Assembly: GCA_963738425.1 (NCBI GenBank)
Contig: CAVTWT010000007.1
Coordinates: 1-64,000 of the forward strand
DNA: 64,000 nucleotides
Reading direction: 5' to 3'
Source of the DNA: CADEEN01 sp963738425
Lineage (GTDB): Bacteria; Pseudomonadota; Gammaproteobacteria; Burkholderiales; Burkholderiaceae_C
Every line of letters begins with the position of its first letter. Position 1 is the stretch's first letter. Made by a program: the position numbers and the translations under genes. Under the pieces are notes generated by a model that saw only the letters and a list, made by a program, of their open reading frames with translations, made no database searches and was not told where the DNA came from. This document shows positions 28,593 through 37,111 of this stretch, piece by piece.

Positions 28593-29129
28593 TCAGCCTT
28601 TTCTCAAGTGCGACGCGAAGGTCTTCTTGAACTTCTCGACCTTTGGCGCGACAACGAACGCGCAGTAGCCCGCGCCCGGGTTGCGCGCGAAGTAGTGCTG
28701 GTGGTAGCCCTCGGCCTTGCTGTAGTTGGTCAGCGGCTTGATCTCGGTGACCACCTTGCCCTTGTGAGCGGCATTCGCCGTGGCCCAGACCTCGCGCGCC
28801 ACGCGCTCCTGCTCGGCGCTTTCGAAGTAGATGCCCGAGCGGTACTGCGTGCCGGCGTCGTTGCCCTGGCGATTCAGCGTCGTCGGATCGTGGATGTGAA
28901 AGAAGATCTCCAGCACGTCCGACAAGGAGATGCGACCGGCGTCGAAGCTGACCTTGACGACTTCGTTGTGGCCGGTGTCGCCGCCACAGACCTGCTCGTA
29001 GCTCGGATTCAACACGTGGCCGTTGCTATAGCCGGACTCGACGGCGGTGACGCCTTCGACGTTTTCGTACACCGCTTCCGTGCACCAGAAGCAGCCGCCG
29101 CCGAGGGTGATGGATTGGATGTTGGACAT
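28593..29129 (-). CDS. msrA: peptide-methionine (S)-S-oxide reductase
   Basis: Repairs oxidised methionine. The 178-residue protein has the active-site motif GGGCFWCTEAVYENVEGV with catalytic C13, plus C16 and a further cysteine in GAGYCAFV near the C terminus that could act as resolving residue. YSNGHVLNPSYEQVCGGDTGHNE is the expected substrate-binding block. It diverges from gcdH, and the ABC operon follows in the same direction. Confidence 0.95.
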   Translation of the reverse strand: MSNIQSITLGGGCFWCTEAVYENVEGVTAVESGYSNGHVLNPSYEQVCGGDTGHNEVVKVSFDAGRISLSDVLEIFFHIHDPTTLNRQGNDAGTQYRSGIYFESAEQERVAREVWATANAAHKGKVVTEIKPLTNYSKAEGYHQHYFARNPGAGYCAFVVAPKVEKFKKTFASHLRKG

Positions 29130-29214
29130 GGTGGGTTCTCCTGAGAAAGCAGTCAGTCGCGCCGAGCCGCCGTTCTTTACACTCGCAGCACGCCACTATA
29201 GAGAGAGACCCACC

Positions 29215-30411
29215 ATGGCTGCCAAGTTCAACTGGGAAGACCCCTTCCACCTCGACGCGCAACTCAGCGACGACGAACGCGCGGTGCGCGACGCCGCCAA
29301 CGCCTACTGCCAGGAAAAACTGCAGACGCGCGTGCTGATGGCCGCGCGCCATGAAAAGTTCGACCGCGAGATCATGAACGAGATGGGCGCGCTCGGCCTG
29401 CTCGGCACCACCATCGAAGGCTACGGCTGCGCCGGCCTGAACAGCGTCTGCTACGGCCTCGTCGCGCGCGAAGTGGAGCGCGTGGACAGCGGCTACCGCA
29501 GCGCGATGAGCGTGCAGAGCAGCCTGGTGATGCACCCGATCCACGCTTACGGCAACGAAGCGCAGCGGCAGAAGTATTTGCCCAAGCTCGCCACCGGCGA
29601 ATGGATCGGCTGCTTCGGCCTCACCGAGCCCAACCACGGCAGCGACCCGGCGAGCATGGCCACGCGCGCCAAGCCCGTCGATGGCGGCTACGTGCTCAAG
29701 GGCAGCAAGATGTGGATCACCAACAGCCCCGTTGCCGACGTCTTCGTCGTCTGGGCGAAGAAGGTCGACCCGGACGGCAAGGTCGGTGGCCAGGAGGCCA
29801 TCCACGGCTTCATCCTCGAGAAGGGCATGAAGGGCCTGACCGCGCCGAAGATCGAAGGCAAGATGAGCCTGCGCGCCAGCATCACCGGCGAGATCGTGAT
29901 GGACGACGTGTTCGTGCCCGAGGCCAACCTGCTGCCGAACGTCAATGGCTTGAAGGGTCCGTTCGGCTGCCTGAACAAGGCGCGCTACGGCATCGCCTGG
30001 GGCGCACTCGGCGCGGCCGAGTTCTGCTGGCACGCTGCAAGGCAGTACACGATGGACCGCCAACAGTTCGGCCGCCCGCTGGCGCAGAACCAGTTGATCC
30101 AGAAGAAGCTCGCCGACATGCAGACCGAGATCACGCTGGCACTGCAAGGCTGCCTGCGCGTCGGCCGCCTGATGGACGAAGGCAACGCCGCGCCCGAAAT
30201 GATTTCACTGATCAAGCGCAACAGCTGCGGCAAGAGCCTGGACATCGCCCGCACCGCACGCGACATGCACGGCGGCAACGGCATCCACGACGAGTACCAC
30301 GTCATCCGGCACATGATCAACCTGGAGACGGTGAACACCTACGAGGGGACGCATGATGTGCATGCGTTGATCCTGGGACGGGCGCAGACGGGGTTGCAGG
30401 CGTTTTTCTAG
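29215..30411 (+). CDS. gcdH: glutaryl-CoA dehydrogenase
   Basis: FAD enzyme that oxidises and decarboxylates glutaryl-CoA to crotonyl-CoA in lysine, tryptophan and aromatic degradation. The 398-residue acyl-CoA dehydrogenase fold carries GCFGLTEPNHGSDPASM, MWITNSPVADVFVVWAK and the catalytic glutamate near residue 377 in VNTYEGTHDVHALILGRA. The EGTHDVHALILGRA ending is typical of glutaryl-CoA dehydrogenases. It is a single gene. TATAGA at 29197-29202 is a candidate -10 box. Confidence 0.93.
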   Translation: MAAKFNWEDPFHLDAQLSDDERAVRDAANAYCQEKLQTRVLMAARHEKFDREIMNEMGALGLLGTTIEGYGCAGLNSVCYGLVAREVERVDSGYRSAMSVQSSLVMHPIHAYGNEAQRQKYLPKLATGEWIGCFGLTEPNHGSDPASMATRAKPVDGGYVLKGSKMWITNSPVADVFVVWAKKVDPDGKVGGQEAIHGFILEKGMKGLTAPKIEGKMSLRASITGEIVMDDVFVPEANLLPNVNGLKGPFGCLNKARYGIAWGALGAAEFCWHAARQYTMDRQQFGRPLAQNQLIQKKLADMQTEITLALQGCLRVGRLMDEGNAAPEMISLIKRNSCGKSLDIARTARDMHGGNGIHDEYHVIRHMINLETVNTYEGTHDVHALILGRAQTGLQAFF

Positions 30412-30493
30412 GCGCCTACCGGGACTCACAGCGGTAAGTCGTCACAGGTGCAAATAGACTTGGATGGTCAGTGCTTAAGCGATGAGGTGACTC

Positions 30494-31051
30494 ATGGATT
30501 GGATGAACTTGAAGGCGATCAGCCCGCGCTCCTTTGAGTGCGGATACTGCGCAAACAAGGTTGGCGCCGATCGAGGCTGGCACACAAATCAGCTCCCACC
30601 GTCATCGCTCTCGATCTATGTTTGCCCGCTATGTTCCAAGCCAACGACATTTGCGGATGGGAAGCAGTTTCCTGGGGTCGCACCCGGCTCAGCTGTGGCA
30701 TCGCTCCCTGCTGACGTCGAAGCGCTTTACACGGAGTCGCGGCGAGCCGTGGCCGCTGGTGCGTTTACGGCGAGCGTTCTAGCTTGCCGTAAGCTGTTGA
30801 TGAACGTTGCTGTCTCGCAGGGAGCGCCTCCTGGTCAATCGTTCGTCAACTACGTGGATCACCTTTCACGATCCGGCTACATCCCGCCAAACGGAAGAGG
30901 ATGGGTGGATCACATTCGAAGGAAGGGGAACGAGGCAACGCACGAGATTCATCTAATGACCGCTGCCGACGCAAACGAATTAATTGTGTTTGCGGAGATG
31001 TTGCTGAAGTTTGTTTTTGAGTTTCCGTCACGCGTACCCCCTCACCCGTAG
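30494..31051 (+). CDS. DUF4145 domain protein with zinc ribbon
   Basis: A 185-residue protein. The N-terminal zinc ribbon uses C16, C19, C44 and C47 (CGYCA and CPLCS). The rest is the helical DUF4145 domain (SRRAVAAGAFTASVLACRKLL and NEATHEIHLMTAADANELI). DUF4145 occurs alone or joined to restriction and defence proteins, and its function is not known. The base composition is visibly lower in GC than the neighbours, with codons such as TTT, ATT and AAT, suggesting horizontal acquisition. It opens an accessory patch that extends to about 35.5 kb. Confidence 0.82.
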   Translation: MDWMNLKAISPRSFECGYCANKVGADRGWHTNQLPPSSLSIYVCPLCSKPTTFADGKQFPGVAPGSAVASLPADVEALYTESRRAVAAGAFTASVLACRKLLMNVAVSQGAPPGQSFVNYVDHLSRSGYIPPNGRGWVDHIRRKGNEATHEIHLMTAADANELIVFAEMLLKFVFEFPSRVPPHP

Positions 31052-31065
31052 TACTCAAGATCTCC

Positions 31066-31271
31066 AGTGCGCTCCATCGCCAACTTCATCACCACCCACA
31101 CCGACACGACCACCCCGAAGCCGGCCCGTTCGAGGTCGAGAACCGCGCCACGCTTCAGGTCAACCGAAGGGCATGGTCTACCCCAAGGCCGGCGCGATGG
31201 TGGTCAACCGCGACGTGAAGTTCTCGCGTAACGGCGCGCTGGAGAAAGTGCCGGAACTGGCAGGGCTTTGA
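31066..31271 (+). pseudogene. truncated and shifted fragment of an AIM24-family gene
   Basis: The bases encode, across two frames, a degraded copy of the N terminus of the AIM24-family protein at 46311: SIANFITTHTDT, GPFEVENRATLQVN, then MVYPKAGAMVVNRDVKFSRN and GALEKVPELAGL before a stop at 31271. The parallel parts of the intact gene read SIADFIATHADK, GPFEVENRSTLQVN and VYAKAGAMVAYRGDVKFSRK. A small deletion after LQVN shifts the frame, and everything past residue 60 is gone, so it cannot be functional. Confidence 0.82.
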
Positions 31272-32161
31272 CGGCGTACACCATGATCTTGAACCCGGAC
31301 GACGAGCCGCCAATCGACACATCGCTGTCGCACCACCTCGAGCAGCACGCGCTGGGGATCGCCGCGGAGAAGGCCGCCACGCCGGCACAGCATGCCAAGG
31401 TCGAGCAGTTGCAGGCGCTACGCGCGGTGCTGATGCAGTTCCGCGACGCCTTTCAGCGCGAGGCGGTGGCCGCGCGGCACGCCCGCGGCGAGGTCTACTC
31501 GGCCGCGCGCGTGGCCGCGATCAATGCGATGGGACCGTCGCGCAAGGAGTTGGAGCGCAACGCGCGGGGGCTCTTCCGGTCGGCAGCCGACGCCGACGGC
31601 GTGCTCGAGGCGCATGCGCGCGTGCATTTCGGTCACGCGCTGATGTCGTCGCGGCTGCTGCTGCACCACGCGACGCCGGACATCGCCGCCGCGGCGCGGG
31701 CGATGCAGGCGCACGAAGAGGCGTTTGCCGCAGCGTGGGTCGCCGCGATCGGCGACGCGGCGTTCGCGGCCGAGCTGCGCGCGATCCAGCGCGACGCGCT
31801 GATCGCTCTGCGCACGTCGACGCGGCCGATGTTGCTCGTCAGCGAACCGGCGTTCGAGGGTTTCGACGATGCCGACGCGCAGGCGCTGGGCAAGGCCTGG
31901 AACAAGCTCGACGCGCTCGCGCGCGAACTGGGCGTCGAGCCGCTGTCTAACTTCATCGCATTGCCGGACGAAGGCCTTTCGGCGGCGGCAACGCCGACAG
32001 CGATCGGCCGCACCGTGGAAGCATTGCTCGCCGCACTCCAAGCGCCGTCGCACCAGGTCCCGTCCAAGAAGGCCACGCTCGCAGCGCTGACCAAGGTGAG
32101 TGACGCGGTGGCGTGGCTCGGCACGCGCGGCGGACGTGCGGCCTTCGAGATTGATCTCTAG
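31268..32161 (+). CDS. hypothetical helical protein
   Basis: A 297-residue protein of unknown function. It is almost wholly alpha-helical by composition (Ala, Leu, Glu, Arg rich), has no signal peptide or membrane helix and no motif that I recognise. A possible second start is the ATG at 31283. It follows the AIM24 fragment with a four-base overlap and may have replaced the rest of that gene by insertion or deletion. GC-rich codon use fits the chromosome. Confidence 0.6.
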   Translation: MTAYTMILNPDDEPPIDTSLSHHLEQHALGIAAEKAATPAQHAKVEQLQALRAVLMQFRDAFQREAVAARHARGEVYSAARVAAINAMGPSRKELERNARGLFRSAADADGVLEAHARVHFGHALMSSRLLLHHATPDIAAAARAMQAHEEAFAAAWVAAIGDAAFAAELRAIQRDALIALRTSTRPMLLVSEPAFEGFDDADAQALGKAWNKLDALARELGVEPLSNFIALPDEGLSAAATPTAIGRTVEALLAALQAPSHQVPSKKATLAALTKVSDAVAWLGTRGGRAAFEIDL

Positions 32162-32250
32162 GCGGCATCGAGGTCAAGTCTCGACTCATCACCTCCGCTT
32201 CAGGCGACGCCTCCGTCTTCAAGGCGACGACCACCCACGCCGTCTCCCAG

Positions 32251-32322
32251 CCCGAGGGCGATGCGGCGACGGCGCGATTTCTGGTACTCCAGCATGAGCG
32301 ACGGCGCCGCATCGCCCTCGGG
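32251..32322. repeat. 18-bp perfect inverted repeat
   Basis: CCCGAGGGCGATGCGGCG (32251-32268) and its exact complement CGCCGCATCGCCCTCGGG (32305-32322) flank 36 bases. It lies between the convergent ends of the 297-residue gene and the PIN toxin gene. No T-run follows, so a role as terminator is uncertain. A transposon-end relic is another option. Confidence 0.75.
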
Positions 32323-32362
32323 CCAGCGCTAAAACGGCTCGAAGCCCGTTCTCCCCAAGCAC

Positions 32363-32791
32363 CTACCCCACCGCTGCCTGCCACGGATCAAGCAACGCCA
32401 ACTTGGCGGCCTTGAAGTCCGCCACGTTCCGCGTCACCACCGTCATGCCGTGAACCAACGCCGTGGCAGCGATCAACGCATCACGATCGCTGAGCCAGTC
32501 CGCCACATGCAGCTTGGCGCAGCGCAACGCCACCTGCGCATCGACCGCGAGGATGCGTCCCGCAAATGCCGGCATCACCTGCTCGTCCATCCACTTGCGG
32601 ATGATGTTGCCCTGCGCACGGTCGCGCCGCTCGACCGACAGCACGCCGGTTTCAAGCTCGAGCACCGTGATAGCCGATAGGTACAGGCTGCCCGTGGCCA
32701 CACCAGACGCCCACGCGACGACGCGGCGATCGGCCTTGCCGGCCCCGGCCTTGCGGAGCTCCGAGACGACGTTGGTGTCGAGGACGAACAT
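32363..32791 (-). CDS. vapC: PIN-domain toxin (VapC/FitB type)
   Basis: A 142-residue PIN-domain ribonuclease. The acidic active-site residues are visible: D5 in MFVLDTNVVSE, E45 in TVLELETG, D104 in WLSDRDALIAATA and D125 in TRNVADF. Such toxins cut tRNA or other RNA and are held inactive by the partner antitoxin. The antitoxin gene lies immediately upstream, 11 bp away in the same direction. The DTNVVSELRK start places it nearer the FitB subgroup. Confidence 0.88.
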   Translation of the reverse strand: MFVLDTNVVSELRKAGAGKADRRVVAWASGVATGSLYLSAITVLELETGVLSVERRDRAQGNIIRKWMDEQVMPAFAGRILAVDAQVALRCAKLHVADWLSDRDALIAATALVHGMTVVTRNVADFKAAKLALLDPWQAAVG

Positions 32792-32802
32792 CGCCGTGCG
32801 GA

Positions 32803-33060
32803 TCAACCGAGGTCGGCAGCGCGTGTCAGCTTGCGCAGGCGCGGCGGGTTGAACCGGATTTTCTCGGCGCCGGGCAGCGCCAGCAGGTCGACGATGTTCG
32901 ACGACGTTCCCGCCAGCGCCTCGTAGTGCTCGATGCTGAGCAGCACATGCGCCGGCCGTCCGCGGTCGGTGATGATGACCGGGCCGCGCCGCGCCGCCTT
33001 CTTGGCCTTGCTCGTGTCCTGATTGAACTCGCGGCTGGACAGGGTGACGACAACGCTCAT
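32803..33060 (-). CDS. Phd/YefM-type antitoxin
   Basis: An 85-residue antitoxin with the Phd/YefM fold: VTLSSREFNQDTSKAKKAAR, then GPVIITDRGRPAHVLLSIEHYEAL. The N-terminal half binds DNA and represses the pair, and the C-terminal tail (RFNPPRLRKLTRAADLG) would wrap the toxin. GGAG lies six bases upstream of the ATG. It is first in the operon, as usual for type II pairs. Confidence 0.88.
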   Translation of the reverse strand: MSVVVTLSSREFNQDTSKAKKAARRGPVIITDRGRPAHVLLSIEHYEALAGTSSNIVDLLALPGAEKIRFNPPRLRKLTRAADLG

Positions 33061-33317
33061 GCGGATCTCCTTGGAATGGACGCGATTGTAGCAACGTCGC
33101 TACATTTGGAGTCCGCGAACCGTGGATCGAATGCGCACATGCGTTCATCTCGCCGCTTGGGGGGCCAACGAGCGTTTTCCTGGCCCGGCGCCGCATCGAC
33201 CGCGTCATTCATCACAACGGCGCCGCACCGCCCTTTCTGCAAAACGGCACGCCATGCCCCGGTGTGAATTGCGAGCTTGTGCCCGGCGAACCCGCCGCTA
33301 CCCTTGGCGCCGTCCCG

Positions 33318-33977
33318 ATGACCCGCCCCCATGGAACCGACAACGCAATGCGCAAGAAGCCGACCCCAACCCAGGATTCGACCGACGCCCCTCTGAAGGA
33401 GAGGCGATCAGCGCTGCAAGGCAAGGGCACAGCCAGTCCACTCAAGCGGCTCAAGGACGCACTGGGCCGGCCGGTGGCGCTGCAGTGGCGCGACGGTCAG
33501 CCGCACGTCGTGCTCGTCGAGCGGCGCAGTGGAGCGGCGCGTCTGGATCGCTCGCAAGCGCATCTGTGCGCCGAGCTGCGCGCGCTCCTGCTGGCGCAAG
33601 GGGCCGACGAGACCTCCAAGCTGCTGCGCTACCTGGTCGTGGTGCACGAGACGCTCGCGCGCAAGGGTTGGGAAGGTGTGGGTGCGCTGCCAGCCCCTGT
33701 GTTGGCCAAGGCCACCATGCAGGCTGACATGCTGGCCAGCGAAGACCCTTCGCCTGCACTGACGCAGCTCGTCGAGCGCCTGCGTCTGGCGCATGCCGCG
33801 GCCGTCGCACGCGTTCAGGCCAAGCAGGCCAACCGTGCAGCGGGCGACGACAACCATGTGAATGCGCCGCACCGCGTCGAGGTCACGGAAGGCTCCTACA
33901 AGGAGTTCGAGGATCTGGAACGCAGCTGGACGCGCACCATGCCGTCGGATCTGGCGCCGCTGTACGCCGACAGCTGA
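33318..33977 (+). CDS. hypothetical protein
   Basis: About 219 residues from the ATG at 33318; a GTG at 33264 or an ATG at 33348 (MRKKPTPTQD) are possible starts and no ribosome site decides between them. The N terminus is basic and low complexity. The rest is predicted helical (AELRALLLAQGADETSKLLRYLVVVHETLARKGW) and ends in an acidic tail. No signal peptide, membrane segment or known motif is visible. It is divergent from the toxin-antitoxin pair. Confidence 0.55.
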   Translation: MTRPHGTDNAMRKKPTPTQDSTDAPLKERRSALQGKGTASPLKRLKDALGRPVALQWRDGQPHVVLVERRSGAARLDRSQAHLCAELRALLLAQGADETSKLLRYLVVVHETLARKGWEGVGALPAPVLAKATMQADMLASEDPSPALTQLVERLRLAHAAAVARVQAKQANRAAGDDNHVNAPHRVEVTEGSYKEFEDLERSWTRTMPSDLAPLYADS

Positions 33978-34072
33978 GCACAGCGACGGCCACCGCGGCC
34001 GGGGCCGGTCGCACGCGCGTTGTGTTCGTCAGGCGCTGAAGCCTGCCCCGCCCCTCTTGCAGCCACAGTCCC

Positions 34073-34976
34073 TCAAGCCCCAGCTGCCGGTGCCGCCCAG
34101 CGCGTGCGCCGCTCCTGCACCGCCTTGAGATCGATCTGCGGCGCGTGCTCGGCCACGAGCGCCAGCACCTCGCCTTCGAGCGCGTGGAGCATCGCAAAGG
34201 CCTCAGGCAGCGGCGCCGCGAGCAGCGTCTCGATGCGATCGGCGAGGTTCGCCGGCGCGATGGGCAACTGCTCGGCGAAGCGGTGCATGCGCTTGAACTG
34301 GAAGACGGTGAAGTACTGTCGGTTCAGTCCGGCCAGCGTGCCGAACAGGCGGTAGCAGGCATCGACCTGCATCTCGCGGCACCACAGCGCGCTGTCGCGG
34401 TACAGCAGGTAGGTGAACCACTTCCACGGCGTCGGCTCGGCGAGATGGTGGCGCATCATCGCGTCGCCCAAGGCCGGCGGGAACTGCGCCACACGCGCGC
34501 GCCACTGCTGCAGCCGCGGTGCGTCGAGCAAGGCTTCGGCCTTCAGCAGCCCCTCGGCGATCTTGTGGTTCAGGGTCGTCGGATCGTGCGCGACGAGCAA
34601 GGTGTCGAGGTCGGCATCCAGGATCCGCCAGTCCGTGTAGGCGATCTGCACTTCGATGCCGTCGACGTCGAAGCCGACGGCCGTGCTGGCGTCGTCGGCC
34701 GATTCATTGCGCCAGATCCAGGGGCCGCCACCGGCGCGTTGGCAGGCGGCGAGCAGTTCAGCCTCGGCGGGGATGGCCTCGAAAACGATGCTCATGTCGA
34801 TGTCCGAGCGGTCGTCGGCCATGCCGACGACGGTCGAGCCGAAGAGCATCGCGGTGATGGCACCTGGCGCGAGCGCGATCGTGCGCGTCGGCGACGCGCT
34901 GCGCGATCGCGCGGCGCAGTGCAGAAGGCGAGTCCGTTAGCGGCGCGGCGGGCGGCTGGAGGGAGCGCTTGGGCAT
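34073..34976 (-). pseudogene. nucleotidyltransferase-domain protein (probable frameshift near the start)
   Basis: A nucleotidyltransferase of the pol-beta/KNT type. The main frame, from 34849, begins MLFGSTVVGMADDRSDIDMS, holding the GS and DxD metal-binding motif at its very first residues, and runs to 34073 (258 residues) with no stop. These enzymes need about 30 residues before that motif. Exactly such a stretch, MPKRSLQPPAAPLTDSPSA then LRRAIAQRVADA, starts at 34976 in another frame, and TIALAPGAITAMLFGS continues in the main frame. A one-base shift near 34885 would join them to give about 300 residues. The substrate is unknown. Confidence 0.62.
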
Positions 34977-35140
34977 GTGTTTTCGGCCTGCGGCGTTCGA
35001 CGCCTGCGGTCGTCGTGAATGCTAAGCGGGGCTCGTCCCGTCAGGCCACGCGCGGCAAAACCTTGAACCGCGCGCGGTGCCCGTGCAACCCAGGGTCATG
35101 AGCGGCCGAGGTCGGCCGCGCAGGCAACCGGAAGACCACC

Positions 35141-35305
35141 ATGGGCAGCACACGCACCGAGCGAGCCGTTGACGAGTTGGGCGCTAACGACGTCGACGAT
35201 TTCGAGTCCTCATGTGACGACATCCGTCTGGCCTGGCTGGCACGCGAGTCGGGCATGGAACACACCCTCGCCCAAGACTTCGACGCGCTTTGGTCCGATC
35301 GCTAG
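35141..35305 (+). CDS. possible small acidic protein
   Basis: A 54-codon reading frame starting MGSTRTERAVDELGAND and ending HTLAQDFDALWSDR. The product is strongly acidic and the ATG has GGAAG about six bases upstream. Homology cannot be judged by eye. It could be a real small protein or chance in a GC-rich sequence. Confidence 0.35.
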   Translation: MGSTRTERAVDELGANDVDDFESSCDDIRLAWLARESGMEHTLAQDFDALWSDR

Positions 35306-35336
35306 CGCGGCGGGTTGCGCCAGCCGCTTCGCGGCA

Positions 35337-35537
35337 TCAGCGCTGGAAGGTGCCTGCCTGCGATGCGGGCTTGGGCGGCGAGTGCGTGTAGCCAGCGGCC
35401 GCGCCCGCGGAGGCATTCATCGCCAGCCGCACGGCATCGAGCGGTTGCAGCCCGGGCGTCGAACTGAGAAGGCCCGACGCGTAGCGCGAAATCCATGCAG
35501 CGGTGGGACGGGCGGGCGGCGAGTCGTGAAGGGCCAT
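35337..35537 (-). CDS. small hypothetical protein
   Basis: A 66-residue frame beginning MALHDSPPARPTAAWISRY. GGAGG lies five bases before the ATG, the best argument that it is translated. The product is Ala/Pro/Ser-rich with no signal or motif that I recognise. Confidence 0.4.
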   Translation of the reverse strand: MALHDSPPARPTAAWISRYASGLLSSTPGLQPLDAVRLAMNASAGAAAGYTHSPPKPASQAGTFQR

Positions 35538-35754
35538 GCGAACCTCCGAGCGGAAACCCATGGTGCGCTCTGGCGGCAGCGCCGGTCAACGCCTATTCGC
35601 GATTGGCAGGCGACTTTGCAGTCGGTAACCAATCTGGGCTTGATTAATCGCCCTGCGCCGCCGCGCAACCCGCTGCACGAAGAACGGGCCGGACGAATCG
35701 CCGCCAATTGAGCGGCGCGGGCGCGCACAGTAAGCCCGCGTGCCCCGCAAGCTC

Positions 35755-37068
35755 TTACTGCACGGTGGCAGACCAATCGCGTTGCGTCACTAACGTGAAC
35801 CCGTTGCGCTGCGTGGTCACGCGCACCGACCAGTAGTGCGTGACGCCAACGGCGCCCGCCGGCGCCATGCCGCTCAACGTTCCTGAAGCAGGATCGACAA
35901 TGACCCAGGGCGGCACAACGAAGTTGGGGTCGCGCCGCACGAGTTCGAACTGGTACACGTCGCCAGCGCGGGCGGTGCCAACCAAGGGGATCGAGAACGC
36001 CTGTCCGGACGCCAGGCTGACCGTCTGTGCGCCCAGGCCGTTTTCCGGCGTCGGGCCGCTGACGACGCCTGTCACGCTTGCGCTCGGCCCGTAGCCCAGC
36101 AATGCACCCGCCGTCGTGATCGCGAGATACGGCGCGAAGGTAATTTCACGACCATCGGGCAAGGTCCACGTCGCGATCACGGGCACGATTTCGCTGATCA
36201 AGGTGGCCGGCGTGCCGCTGAAAGTGCCCGTCACTGGGTCGAGCGTGAATCCGGCCGGCAAGGCAGAAGCGCTGTAGCGGAAGGTGGAGCCGGCAATCGG
36301 CTCTGTGCGCACCGAGGCCGTGCAGGCAATGGGCACCGCCCAGACCGCGTCGCAGGCGCCGTATTCAATTTGCACGACGGACTCGACGACGTCGATGATC
36401 ACCGAGACTGCTGGTGCGGTCTCGTAGTCGATGCCATTGCGCCTGAGCGTAGCCACCATGCTGAAACTCGACCGCCCGTAGACGGACGTGACGCCGCTCA
36501 GCGCGCCGGTTGAAGCGTCCAAAGCGACGCCGCCTGGCAAGGCACCGCTGGTCACTGTGTAGAACAGCGCGTCACCGCTTTGGGGTGTGTAGTTGCCCAA
36601 TTCCACAATGGCATCGCCAAACCAGGCTTGGCCGATGAATGCCCGCCATTGACCGGGCTGGCCCTGGCCGATGCTCTGCGTCGCAGCGAGCGAAGGCGTG
36701 GGGTCATCAATGACGAAGCTGGCGCCGCCATCGACAGAACCGTCGACACCGGGCGAGGTGAGGCGCACGCTGACCGAGTACTGGCCCGCGGTGGTGGGCG
36801 TGCCGCTGAAGACACAGTCACTGCCGAGGGTGATGCCCGGCGGCAAAGCGCCGCCAGACACCGTGCAGACGGGCCGCCGACTCCCCAAGCCCGTGATGTA
36901 GGGTTGCACTGTCAATGGCCGGCGGACCGATGCGGCAGTCACGTCATAACCCACGGTGACGTAGATCGTCTCGCGTTCATCGCCCACGCCGCCACCGCCA
37001 CACGCGGCGAGCGAGACCAGGAGCAGGACACCCACGCCGGCGACCCATGAGTTCAGACCTCTGCGCAT
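35755..37068 (-). CDS. lipoprotein with Ig-like (putative Ig) repeats
   Basis: A 437-residue lipoprotein: the signal ends LLLVSLAACGGGG with the lipidated C23. Four copies of a putative-Ig motif follow, each with the pattern LP-x-G-(I/V/F)-x-L-D-x-x-(T/S)-G-x-(F/L)-S-G: GALPPGITLGSDCVFSGTP, LPGGVALDASTGALSGV, ALPAGFTLDPVTGTFSGTP and VIVDPASGTLSGMAPAG. Such repeats occur in surface adhesins and carbohydrate-related proteins. It lies 43 bp downstream of another large lipoprotein gene in the same direction. Confidence 0.75.
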   Translation of the reverse strand: MRRGLNSWVAGVGVLLLVSLAACGGGGVGDERETIYVTVGYDVTAASVRRPLTVQPYITGLGSRRPVCTVSGGALPPGITLGSDCVFSGTPTTAGQYSVSVRLTSPGVDGSVDGGASFVIDDPTPSLAATQSIGQGQPGQWRAFIGQAWFGDAIVELGNYTPQSGDALFYTVTSGALPGGVALDASTGALSGVTSVYGRSSFSMVATLRRNGIDYETAPAVSVIIDVVESVVQIEYGACDAVWAVPIACTASVRTEPIAGSTFRYSASALPAGFTLDPVTGTFSGTPATLISEIVPVIATWTLPDGREITFAPYLAITTAGALLGYGPSASVTGVVSGPTPENGLGAQTVSLASGQAFSIPLVGTARAGDVYQFELVRRDPNFVVPPWVIVDPASGTLSGMAPAGAVGVTHYWSVRVTTQRNGFTLVTQRDWSATVQ

Positions 37069-37111
37069 CGGTGCCCTCCAGTTGTTTCGTGTCAGTCGCA
37101 GCGCGTGTCTG

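Noticed and set aside
35563..35754. Possible transposase remnant (frame ending GLINRPAPPRNPLHEERAG)
   Set aside because: The similarity is too short and weak, with no inverted ends or catalytic motif. I see nothing definite in this stretch.
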